A stretch of DNA of 64,000 bases from Phoronis australis (taxonomy: Eukaryota > Phoronida > Phoronidae). The notes under the pieces were generated by a model. It was not told the DNA's origin and searched no databases. It saw only the letters and a list, made by a program, of their open reading frames with translations. The stretch spans positions 443,325 through 507,324 of the forward strand of contig NMRA01000211.1 in assembly GCA_002633005.1 (NCBI GenBank), written 5' to 3'. The position numbers and the translations under genes were made by a program. Numbering within the stretch: position 1 is the first letter of the stretch; each line of letters starts with the position of its first letter. Shown here piece by piece: positions 1 to 15,981 of the stretch.

Positions 1-114
1 TCCAATTCTGTGTTCGCGAAACAGTCTTTTCTGAATTTTGTTTTCAGTCTCAACTTACCCAAATTTTGGTATTAATTTAGACAAATTTTTGGTCTTAGTT
101 AGTATTCATGAATC

Positions 115-274
115 GGGGCCCCAGAGCTATGGTGTGATATTGGGGCCCCAGAGCTATGGTGTGATATTGGGGCCCCAGAGCTATGGTGTGATATTGGGGC
201 CCCAGAGCTATGGTGGGATATTGGGTCCCCAGAGCTATGGTGTGATATTGGGGCCCCAGAGCTATGGTGTGATC
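115..274. repeat. 27-bp tandem repeat, about 6 copies
   Basis: Six near-identical head-to-tail copies of a 27-bp unit starting GGGGCCCCAGAGCTATGG; the last copy is cut to 24 bp. Single-base changes in copies 4 and 5 are the only visible divergence. Because 27 is divisible by three, the array reads open on both strands, which produces repetitive open frames (for example GPQSYGVIL units). These look like a by-product of the repeat rather than a protein. Confidence 0.95.
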
Positions 275-3200
275 CGTAGAGAAAATCTCTTGCAAGATAA
301 GTAAGATCACACAACGTAATGCAAAATCAGATGACTGTTTGTCATGGTTGGCAAGGCAGGAATATTCATTGCAGGAGAAAATTCAGTTTTCATGTTTATT
401 CTTTTGGGAGTAGCCTGTCTTTGTTGTACAAAACTTTCAGAATTCATTTTTGAAGCAGCTAAAGCTGACAAAGAAATAGTTGCGACCTGTACCAGCTTTA
501 AATCAAGGTCCTCTAGTGCAGTGTCCAAAAACACATGGCTCATAAACAATAAGCATGAATCTGCCATCATGTTAAGTGGTAAGGCCTGAGAAGAATAGTT
601 AAAGAATAACCTGTCTGGGGACGATGACATATATTTCACTAGCCTTGGTGCAAAGCCGTATACTATACGACAGTCTTCATGCAGCTAGTTGGCTGGCTAA
701 TGTTTCACAGTCATGCACTTTGAGTTTCAAGATTTTGCCTTGGCATGGATAAATGTGAGTATAAAGTAAATGTTGTGTTTATTGCATGGGATAGCTGCAG
801 TGCTTTTTTTTAATTCTCTTTTCAGAGAAGTCAAGTGACTGGTTGTGAGTACATGAACTTGAGGTATGACCATCAGATGTCTCCAAGTAGGCTGAGCAAA
901 CAAAACCAACAAAAGTGAGTCCACTGGCCTAGAAAGACTCACATCTCTCAACTTGTTAATCAGAAGTAGTCCTTTTATCTATTGTCCAGTCAGCAATTCT
1001 CCCCATATTTGGCACAAAATAATTGGTAAAATTGTCTTTATCCATATTTCAAAGGCAAATTACTTCACTTCATATAATGGAAAATTTATCAAAAGTTATT
1101 TTCCGACCTCAACGCAGTACACAAACCGTGCTTAATCTTTATTTTTGTGGAAAAATTTAACAAAACAGTATTTCATTTGTCATCCATATTGTGTACCAAG
1201 TAAGTGCAGAATTATGATAATTCAAATTATGGAGTCTGATTGGGAATCAAGTTGAACGTAGATTTGTTCATTTGCATTTGCTTTCGCTATGTCTTGTGAA
1301 GCATGCGTAGGTAGCCTGTTGCTGGAAAAAAGTTTTTGTTTCAATTATATTAATGAAGCCACGTCTTGTTAAATCTATATTATGCCTTTACACTCCTTTG
1401 CTGTGGGGTAAGTTTCCTGATTTCGGTGGTCCGAAGCTCGGGATACTGACGTGTCGTTATCAGTTTGACAGAGACAGCAAGGGGAGAAAGTTGGCAAACC
1501 AATGTTTACTTAGTCCAGCTCTCTCATTGTATGCATTTAAGCATAAAAGTGAGCAACCTTCATCTGGTCATCATGGAGAAAATCTGGTCAAAAGCTGTTT
1601 TAAGACTTGTAGTGTTGATCAGTGAGTGAACTATGTGAGAGGTTTAATTGCAGTGGAATCTTAGCACGTGTCCCATCTGCCCCGACAAGTCTTGTGAATT
1701 GGTATGCTTTGTTCACTTTATTGTGTAGTAAATGAAAATGGCGTTCTGTTCTGGAAAATGTCCTGCTCTTCACAGACCATAGATATGACATCACCTGTGT
1801 ATTTTACAAAACAAGAAAACTATTTGTCAAAACAAGATTTCTCAGACTTAAATTTTCATTATATCCCCGACTTTATTATAATTTAATGAGTTTTAATTTG
1901 GTGTCCGTTATATATATTATCTCAGGAAGAGATAACCACCCTGGTTATCTCTTCCTGATAATGTGTATTTTCTTAATTTCATTGTTTTTAGGCTTATTTT
2001 GTCTGTAGTTTCTTTCTTCGTTTGCTAGTGTTCAGTGCATGCTTTAAAGCATTAAATAGGTCAGGAGTAATTATAATTCTCATTGCTAGTTACAGGTGAC
2101 TATTGGGGCAGTTGTTAAATTAATTCTTACCATTGACCTCTGAAAGGTATTTTGGGTAATATATTTTCAGATAATTAGATCTGTAGTTATTAATTTTGGT
2201 TAGTCTTGCAGTTTTTTTGGGACTGACCACGGTAGCAAAGAAACAAAAAAACTCAACAGATATTCCACAGCTAATATGAACATGAATAGAGAATAGTTTA
2301 CGTGACACACGATTGCACTCTCGTGTCACGCCAGCTATTAAGGCGTCCTCAGGTTTGCGCAGTACATTTCTACACAAAACCAGATAAGTGCTGGTGAGTT
2401 CTTTTATTTGTCTATTTTCTGGCGCATACGTGTATTAGCCGTTATTAGTTATCATTCGTTGTTTACAGAGAGTTCAATTCACAGTATTTATATATTCATT
2501 TTGTATGTTTCAGACAGACATTCGTCTTGCTTAATAAAGCATCGTTAGAAAAACCCGAGGGTTATTGTCTAATGAAAACCCCAAGTGATTGCTTTACAGG
2601 AAACACTAACTGAATTACACCATTGTTTCTACCAGATTACTTACTCATAGTAAAAGAAATGTATTGAGAAAACATTAATTAATTAGAACATCCATTAAAT
2701 GCGGAGAAGACTGTCTTTATTGTAGACTTGTTTGTGAGAAAATAACTACAAGTGTAGTACATACATTGTTTTTAGAGCGGAAAAAATGCAAGAATGTCGA
2801 TTCACAAGACAGCATTTTAGTCCCCAACAACGAACTTTCAATTTAGACCATATATTGCTACAAAATCTCATTTTGTACTGTATTGGCGTGCCATTAGCAA
2901 CATGGGCGACTGGGCAAAACTCCTTATGTGTGAAACTTAGGGGGCCAATACGCGAATCACTTGAGGAAAGAGGCAGCAAAAAAGGCATTAATTTGGCTAC
3001 AGGCCATGGGCCAGTGTAAATACAAAATTATTAATACAGAGGCAAACGTAAAAAATAGCCACTTGGAGTCACAGCAGTAGTCAAAATGCAGGGGACTTTA
3101 CCTGGGCATGTAACTATGCAAATGTTCAATTGCGAATCACTTGGGTAAAAAAGGCTGCGAAAATAGTATTATTTAGGATAGAGCCTTATGAGCCTAAAGG

Positions 3201-5152
3201 CGAGGCAATACAGTAACACCCTCAGATTGGGCACGATTTATCGGCTTAAGAAGAACCGATAGGTCACTGCTTCAGATTAGGACCAGTAAGCTGCATGTGA
3301 CAGTGGATTACTTTTCCAAGGCAGTGTAGTAACCAAATTTCAATTAAAAAATAAACGGCAATGTCATTGGTTTACAAGAGGAAAAATTCCTAGAAAAAAA
3401 CTGTTTGTAACAACAGCAGCTTTTACAGTCAAGACACAGACCTATGATCATCATTACTTACACAAACAATGCAGCAAAATCGATCTAAAGTTTCAAGTAT
3501 TTATTAAATACATACATGTACATTAGCATAATCCAATATGATCTTTTCACCTGACTACAAACTTACTTAAAATACGATACAAATATAACTATCGTGACTG
3601 GAAGATATATCAAATAAGTGAATAGATTCCTCTAACTGTTGGCGATAAATAAATACATGCACTTACACAAGACAGAGCTGGTTATCAACGAAAAGGTTGT
3701 TCAAAGAGTCAAGATACACCAAGAAACAAAACGCACAGTAGAGAGATCATGAACACCACTTCTCAATCCAAAACCACCCTGCCATACAGCTACTAAATTG
3801 TAACTCAACCAGTGTGTTTATTAATCACTACCAATTTCTATTATCGGCATTTATTACTACTCTGTAACACACCAAGGAGAGAAGGCAATCTCTTGGATTT
3901 ACGATTGTGAGGATTAAGGATGGTTCCAATGTGGTTATTTCCAAAACCATGGTATCATGAAACCTCGCCAATTTCACATCTTTTTCCATGCCTAAAGGTT
4001 CCCTAAATTACTGTTAGAGCTCACTATTTCTCAAAATATTGTCTGGTGGTATTTATGACAATATAAATTTCACTCAGTGACCATACTATGTCCTAAACTG
4101 GCAAGATTTTATCATAAATGGTATTCACAGGCTCTTAAAAAGCAAGCTGTTATGCGGCGACATCCTCAATACCTGACGTACAAAATACCATCTTCGTCTA
4201 CAAATCGTATGCTGCTGTCCATGCATGGTTTGATGAGCCAGTTAAGAGTTCAGCAGAGGCTACATTTTAGCAGCATTCGACAAAACCAAGCCAAAAAGGC
4301 GCACACTGACCTTATGGCTGCATCAGCTTGAACGCAATTTTAGTAAGTTGCAAGCATTAAAACTAAAGAAACCACATTCAATTTCTTAGCATATTTTTCA
4401 CTGATGCACGTACCGCCACATTCGCCTCATTTTTCAAATATACACCGAGCATCATTCTATGCTAGTTTAATGACTTTTGGACCCCGTGAAATGGCAATGG
4501 AGACAGGAATTTTTGGAGTGTCCACCGGACCCCGGTGTTTAGACGTGTAGCCGTAGGGAACAAACATTGAACTATTAAAGCACGTGTGTGTGGGCATTGA
4601 ATTAACTGGGGTGAACTGTGCCATAGCGTTTATTGGGCAAACTGCATTCATAATTAAATGTCAGCATATGTGACTAGCAATAGAAGTTGAATACCTTTGA
4701 TTACAGTTCTGGCAGATTATTAAAGCAGCATGTGGGCTTGAGGCTTTTCCACACAAGGTGGCCAAACCATCCATTTTGTCAAGAGCAAAGCATTCCCTGC
4801 TCAAAATCAAACAAGATTTATATAGCCAGAAATTCACTGCACAATGAGTACATAGTTTTACTTGGTAATAGACTTGTATCTTTCATTTTTTCTCATGTTT
4901 CACACTCAAGCGCACCGAGAGTCTCTGAGTCAGGATTTACCAGTAACGAAAACCTAGTTTACTCAAAGTGGTAATCTCGACATACCCAACGACACGTGAC
5001 AAATCCTGAACAACAGACAACAGACTGCTCGGAGCACTCAGCGAAAATACGTTAACTAAAATAATCTTGAATTCACGTCATCCCCCTGATGCATCATTGC
5101 TGAGGTCTTGCATGTCACATGTCATAAGTCACTGCCTAAACTGCATGTTTGC
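275..5152. other. Non-coding; likely includes the CDC42 3' UTR
   Basis: No open frame here resembles a known protein or has convincing flanking splice sites. The part next to 5152 should be the 3' UTR of CDC42 (minus strand). Minus-strand AATAAA hexamers that could end it lie at 4628-4633 and 3499-3504, and I cannot choose between them. A plus-strand AATAAA near 2533 could end a plus-strand transcript from outside the window, but nothing else supports that. Confidence 0.4.
1922..1958. repeat. Perfect 17-bp inverted repeat with 3-nt loop
   Basis: The arms TCAGGAAGAGATAACCA and its exact complement flank CCC. Imperfect pairing continues a few bases outward (TTATC / GATAA, with a bulge). There is no adjacent gene for it to terminate. 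It may be a relic of a foldback element. Confidence 0.9.
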
Positions 5153-9237
<4,085 letters not shown>

Positions 9238-9383
9238 TTAGGTTCATTAATAGAAAGACAAACTGAAGCAACTTAACAACAGTAAAGATACGTCAAAATA
9301 ATGGAGTCTCACAACCAGTCATAGCTAAAACCTAACCAAACAAATTCGCAATTATAATTACACATAACAAGACCAATGAAAGG

Positions 9384-9447
9384 CATTGAAATGCGCACAC
9401 AGGTGTTTTTAGTAGTATCATAAAATTGGCCATTAGATGGTGAAGAA
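9384..9447 (+). repeat. Short dispersed repeat, pair with 23568-23656
   Basis: The segment beginning GCATTGAAATGCGCACACA and ending near ATTGGCCATTAGATGG matches 23568-23656 (GCGTTGAAATGTGCCCACA to GTGGCCAGTAGAGGG) with an indel. The terminal motif resembles the CCACTAGGNGG core of the repeat at 24461-24970, so the three may be related. Confidence 0.5.
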
Positions 9448-12289
9448 CATGTTTAATTCATCCCAAGTTAAAAGGGCTTCCTCGTCTCTGTAATACAAAG
9501 ACAAATGTAAAAAACAAATTGTCAGGAGGCATAGCATTAGTCGAATTCGTCCATCCATCATGAAGTTAATAGGAAGACACTTGCCAAAGTGTGATCTTGC
9601 TAAGGGTCAAGTAGATACAGCTGCACTATGGGTCACCACAATATCGCTACTCATCTGAAAATTCAGTCGTTCTCATGTCAGTAAAAACAAATCTGCCAAA
9701 TTCATCCTCCCAGCACTTTGGCAGATATATAAGTCGACAACAAAGAAATAATTAAAACTAGCCATTACCCGTGCCTTCGCATGGGTAGCAGTTACGATGG
9801 GAAACTCCGAGGGAAATAGATACTCCTAAGAGTGAACATTAGTGTTCATCGCAAGAGACAGGAATACGTCTTGAAAAGGCCGTGTCCAAAGCTTCAAGCA
9901 CAACAGTCACAGTCAGATTTTAGTAGGCAAGGTGTGCGGCTCCGGGATTCTTTCCCCAGGTAGTACAAATTTCTTTTCAGAACATTTGACTCTGCCACAG
10001 CACAAAGTACAGTAATCGGATATTCTTTTAAGTGAAAACTAAGAATGCATTTAAAATACTGTATAGTACACAAAGTATATATAGATGTATTTACAAAAGT
10101 TGCATCATAAATGTACATACTGAGGTAGAAAGCCAGCTATCTGTATGAAGATTATCGTCAACATACAGCTAGGTAGCTGTGTGTAAAGCTCCGTTAGACA
10201 CCAAAAATTCACACAACCCCAGTGCTCAGCTTGTCACCTCATAAAACTTAGAGCTAACATCCTACAGGGGTGCATGCAGAATCTGGGAATGAACCTACAT
10301 TCATCTTGCCCGTTACAGCCGTTAATAAAAGTAAAAAGACAATCTAATAAACGTTATTTTTCGTAATTGTCTGCCTTTTGTAACAATTGAAAATCTGTAG
10401 TCGTTTTGAAAACACTGCATACTTGTGACGCGCACGTACACGCCATTTGCGAAAATTTTGCAATATCTCTCAGAGTTTTTTTTCTGAAATAGGGTTTTAT
10501 GATAATAATATAGTAAAAGCTTTTGATGAAATGAAACGACTTACGATTGTTATGACATGCACGCAACCTCACATTTGATTGAATAACAAATTGGCCAACA
10601 GTAGACGCAACATATTGGTGTCGAAAGAGCGCATCGCAATTTTAGCAGCAAAATAACTGAAGAACGCCAATTTTCCAACACCAAGGTAAATAATTTAGTT
10701 TACTCAAGGAAGAGTAAGAATTTTATAGTGACGCATCACTAATTTTGGCGGCGACATGCCCGATGAAATATATACGAGACAGAAGCCGGAGGGATTGAAA
10801 TTAAGAAGACGAACAGACGTCACCAAGGCCAGTACAAAACCGGCCACCCTCCCAGTGTCAGCAAAAAAAACGACCCGCGAGAAACAAATAGAACACCTCG
10901 AATCCAAATAGGGGGCCGGTGCAATACCTGGGACCAAGGCGATGCCGAAACGGGTGCAACAAAGGTCTGTAATGGAGCGGGGAAGACAGAGTTTGGGCAA
11001 ACGATGCATTTTATACAATAGATGGCCCATGGGTGGTGCAGAATACGTCATACGTCGAATTAGTCTCAAGATAGGAAGGTGCTGTTGTTTTCATAATAGA
11101 AACTTGTTTGCCATACTTCATGCATGAAAAAACACCAAGCAACTCTGAAGAAACAGAAGCTAACAAAAAAGCTAAAACTGCTACTATGGGAGCACAATAG
11201 TAGGCAGTCATCCAAAACATTTTGGGCAGCACAGTTGTAGTCAGAGAGAACTCAAGTCATGGGCAGCCATTGATACGCTGAAAGGAAACAACCAGCAAGT
11301 TTTCAAACATCCTGAAAAGGAATCAGGAGCCAAAGCCACAGTCGCAACAATTACGAATCACCATTAGGGGACAGGGCTTGGAATGACCAATGACAAAAAA
11401 GAGAACAGGAAAGAGAAGGAATTGAAACCAAGAGGAAATCCTCTTAAAAGAGGAATATTCCAAGCCCTGGACGCCACAGCAGTCAAGATGAAAAAACAGC
11501 ATCAGCCATGGCCTTCTCATAGGGAACACAACTTCTATGTTTCATTAAGGATCCTTTGAGCAATGTGCATTTTATGTATTTCGCTAAAACTGTTACCATA
11601 CAAAACCCAAAAATAAAAATGGTTCATGGGGAAAGGATATGAACACGCAGATGACAGGTATATCCATGATAATGCCAACCCATTCACGGATTACCCCAGC
11701 CCACTAACCACCAAACTTCATCAGTAAGATGTTTGATCGCTTCAAAGACACTGCAGATACAGTAGCAGTGGGGCTTAGTACTTAGCCAAACGCGACTTCG
11801 CAAAAATCCCAAGTCGCCAAATCTGACATCGGAGTAGTCAACAAAAAATTCTAAAAACTTTCATGACGTATTGTTCTACAAAAATTGCGTATACCTCTTC
11901 CATTTCTCCCAGCAAAAGATTTGCTCTATCTAGCTGAATTACTCCTGCCAACAGAAAACGCAGACATCAGATATACTGGGGGCACGTGTTTCATGGTCGG
12001 ACTTTTGCCGAACAAGTCTGACTTACATCTGTTTACTTCCTCTTGTAATTTGAGCATTTAATGTGTGCTGACTGCTGATTTCACAGTTAACATGTGCCGA
12101 TCGTCTGCTTCAGCCACGAATGGAATATTGGGCCCAAAGGGCATATTGGTCATTGCAGAGCATGCGGGATATGCATCTGTCTTGAAATAACGCTTTGAAA
12201 TGAAATGTATCCATCATGTGAGATGCAAACCAGGACCAACTGTTGACTTGTTAAGCATGTTCAAGATCAACTTCAAACATGGCTGGCAT

Positions 12290-12668
12290 TAGGCAATGAC
12301 CACCCAGCAGTCCTTCGTTCAGTTGCCCAAATCGGCAACTGGCCATTTTCAATACTGCGCGCACTCCTGGCAGACGTAGGAAAAACAGGAGCGCGTGCAG
12401 TGTAAAAATAGCCAGTTTCAGATTTGGACAAGGACTGCTCAAGAAAAAGTTTGACCATGGGAGTATTTGTTTGAGTTAGAAGGAATTAAAGACATCGACC
12501 GCCTCCTCAGGTGTATCTCTATGCGCAAAAGGTCTTACAACTCTTGATGCAACTCGATGGTTTAATCAGTGTGAGGCACAATTCGCTGAAAAGTTTCAGG
12601 CGTAGGAAGCTCCATTAGGTGTTTCGCCATCTCCACTGGGACCAACTAGAGACGGTGGTCACTGTCTA
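12290..12668. mobile_element. Foldback MITE, family A, copy 1
   Basis: This 379-bp element starts TAGGCAATGACCACC and ends with the inverted equivalent GGTGGTCACTGTCTA. Its interior (CTATGCGCAAAAGGT, GGCACAATTCGC, a fragment near 12325 whose inverted copy lies near 12415) matches the elements at 16317-16634 and 17864-18362. It has no coding capacity. A target duplication is not clear here, so the exact ends carry an error of a few bases. Confidence 0.75.
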
Positions 12669-14615
12669 AGCTCTGGCGTGACATACTTAAGGCGACACAG
12701 AAAATGTTACGACTTCTGGGCACCTTGTCAATTTAATTTCAGTCATCAGAGAATTTGTCTGAATCAAAAATGAGCTTGTACAATTATTTCAATCAACAAA
12801 TTACTATTTGAAGTTTAAACACTTTTGGAAGCCCAGGTCTCACTGGCACTGGCAGAAATACTCATGAAATACTTGGATACTGAACCCATTGTTGGTTTTC
12901 AACACAGTGCGGAGCAGAAGGTGAATCGAAAAAAAAAAACAACGTAAGTTGTCACTGTCATAAAAGGAGAACGTCAAACAATAACAGAAATTTTTATTAG
13001 ACATAACAAATCGTGCAATTCTGCTAATAAGTGTACTTAAGTAGAATTTTTTGAGTTATTAGGTGTTTTGAAGTGGTCGACCAGCAGCCACTGCAGCCAA
13101 GCACGAAATCGATCTAGCTCTCTTAAATTTACAAAACTGACTAACTGAAGCCACAAAATTTGGTAAAGTCACATTCCCAGCTTGCAGGTGAGTCACTTGG
13201 AAGTGTTTGAACAAATTATTATTTATTGCAAAGAGGTTAAAGATAGTACTGTGTACATGTGTGAATTAAAAAAAGGATTGACTCAAGTCTAAGTGATATA
13301 TAAAAGTTTTAGGTTGTCCGAAGGGGTAGGAAATTCAGCTTGTACACGCCAAATTTTTGATTGACCTGGACAATCTGACAGGGTTATTGTTTACAATATG
13401 ATGACACTGACCTACACACGATTTTGGAATCGTTCAATTCCTCACGTTATCTTTCCAAAAATATATGAATATATCCTCTACTGCATTTCCTTCGTATTTA
13501 TCGTCGAATTGCAGTTCGCACTATTTCCTGGTTGACACCGCCATGTTAGCTCAACTCAGTACTACAGCGACACGTGTCATCATCGATACTGAATGGTGTT
13601 TGCCCTCACGAGGTTCCCACTAAAGTTTTCCTGACATAATATTGAGGAACAAGCAGCAGCATTTCACCTTTTCCAATTTTTTTAGAATTATGACCATTTA
13701 TGCACGAAATTGTTGGAAGTGATACCCTTTTCATCAAATTTGACCTCAACAACACCCTAGGCTTTTTCGTGGATTTTTTCCTAGCAGATGCGTAGTAGGG
13801 TCACCATAGGATCGAATACGAACCCTTGGGACCGCAACTCAAGCAGGGAATAGACCAGTCTCGGTCAATTTGAACTTATGAAAAGCGACAATCGGCAGAA
13901 GTCGGTAGATTACCGGTTCAGTTTTTGACTGCCAGGTGATTCCTTCCATTCAACATGCAGTATTACAACCGAGTACTGGGAAATAATGCGAGCAGAAATT
14001 CACGGCAAAATACTAAGAGAACAGGTTAGGAGAAGTTTCTGTGTATTTTTGGAAAGCTAACCTTGCAACTGCTTGCAAGGAATCGAATGATGCCAAAATC
14101 ACATGTAATGTGTAAGTCATATTGTAAACAATTACCTCTGAGAGTCGTTAATTTTGAGTTCTGTAAGGTGATTAATTCATCAGCGCACCTCCACATTCTA
14201 ATTCCATACCCTCAATTCAGCAGATCTGAGAATCGACATTTATCACTTCCGCATATATCTCCGAGGAGAAATAAATGATACGTCGAGGTTAGTTACCACG
14301 TTCAGATATTCTGAATAATTATTTGACGAATACACCGCACTGTGTAATGACCGTTTCTTTAGGAGACACAGACAAACACGGGAAATGTTTGAGAAATTGC
14401 TCGATTTCAAAACCCTTCGACCAGGCAAATGAATCAAAGGCGGCCATCTTGAAATTCTCAGGTTTGAGAGAAAAGTCAACAATTTTTTCATTGTTTCAAG
14501 CAACTCTCGAACACCTTTTACTCTGAAAGCACTCTTCTACATACAGAACATTCAATTACACAGCCAGAACTAATTTTTGAGTCAAAAATAAAGTAAACCG
14601 ACTCCAAAACCTTAC

Positions 14616-14722
14616 CGTTACGATTTCTCAATGGGCGTTAGCAATCATTCGGGGTCGCCTTTTCAATTCCATGAAGGGCAAAATAAGAATATGCGCTTGC
14701 GCTGTGCGCATTTATTTATAGC
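14616..14722 (-). promoter_or_regulatory. Candidate CDC42 promoter and first non-coding exon
   Basis: On the minus strand a TATAAATA box lies at 14720-14713. It is followed by an NRF1-like GCGC-rich motif at 14710-14692 and then by about 70 bases that end at a good splice donor (CG|GTAAGG, donor at 14615). This would supply the 5' exon that the acceptor at 9215 requires. Linking the two over 5.4 kb is inference; only transcript data could confirm it. Confidence 0.35.
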
Positions 14723-15981
14723 GTCTGCTTTATTCTATTTTTAGATACTCAACGAGCTATAATAGGTCTACACATCTCATTCTTGAAGTCACTAGAATCA
14801 AAAGTAACACTGGAAGATTTAATAGGATGTGGGGAGGAGCAACTGTAATTTTCGTCGGACTATCTTTGCTTAATCCCTAAAGCAATTGCCAAAGTCTTTC
14901 TTTTCTCAGGGTCTCCCAAATCCGCCTAAGCCAGCATCACTCGTGGAAGCCTCCCTTAGGCATTTTTAGTGGCCAACGAATGTGACTGTGAGTCCACTGA
15001 CCGAGTTTTATAGGCCTATGAGATTCATGCCTCCACCGTAGGCCTAGGTGTACAAGGGCTTGTTAAAATTATGTTTTTTTTATTAAAAATGGACATGCTG
15101 TTTAAAATGAAAACAAAGTCATAAATTAAAAAACTGCACTGAACAAGGTTTTCGACATGTCATCTTGAAAATAAACATTATTATACGAAATTTGATCATA
15201 TTATTGATACGTGTCTACCGTTGTTTCGTTGGTAGGCCAATTACTATACTTTTCTTTCTTCTAGTAATACTAGAATATTTATGACCTAACTTCACGCGAC
15301 GGGCAAATTCGTATGTCAAATTCTACAGGCTTCAGTTGGCTGCTTCATAGTAGATTTCAGAAAACAAATATGCTTTCCTAGAGTTAAATTGTTGAGTTGT
15401 GTAGATACTTGGCTGCCGCATGCACATAGGCTTGTCGAATCGATTATATAGGATCGAATGTACAAATGCAAGTAACGAGGAAAGTCGTGCAGGAACTGCC
15501 TTCTCAGGACACCGGCACTGAAGCCAGCAGGAGTCTGCGGTTTTTCTGAGCATTGCCAATATCCACAAAACAATAAATTTTTAATCAATCAATCAATTGT
15601 ATTTGTGAAAGAAGAAAACCTGTGTCCATGGTTTTGCTTAAATTTGTCAAAAAAGACTGACAGGCCTACATTAATAGCAAAACAGTATCAAAGTTGAATT
15701 TTATTTGAGTGGATAATTAACTCTGTTTAGTTTATGGCCTTTCAAGCAAAAGGGGAAATTCTACTAGCAATTCTCAACAGCGTTTTGGAGAATAGAACAC
15801 AGAAGTAAGGTATCAGAAAGTTTACTTGTGGTGACACATGTTCTGCTGAAAAAATCGAAGTTTTATGCCTGTCCAGCGGTCTCATACAGGCGGCAGCGAC
15901 AAGCTGCAACTGAAGCGACGTCTTGCGATATAATGCGTAGCCTGACGCCTAACGAGAAATTTACCGGAAATAAACAAAAAC

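Noticed and set aside
38-314. Repetitive peptide frames GPQSYGVIL on both strands
   Set aside because: Direct consequence of a 27-bp repeat without stops; no splice sites, start context or family match.
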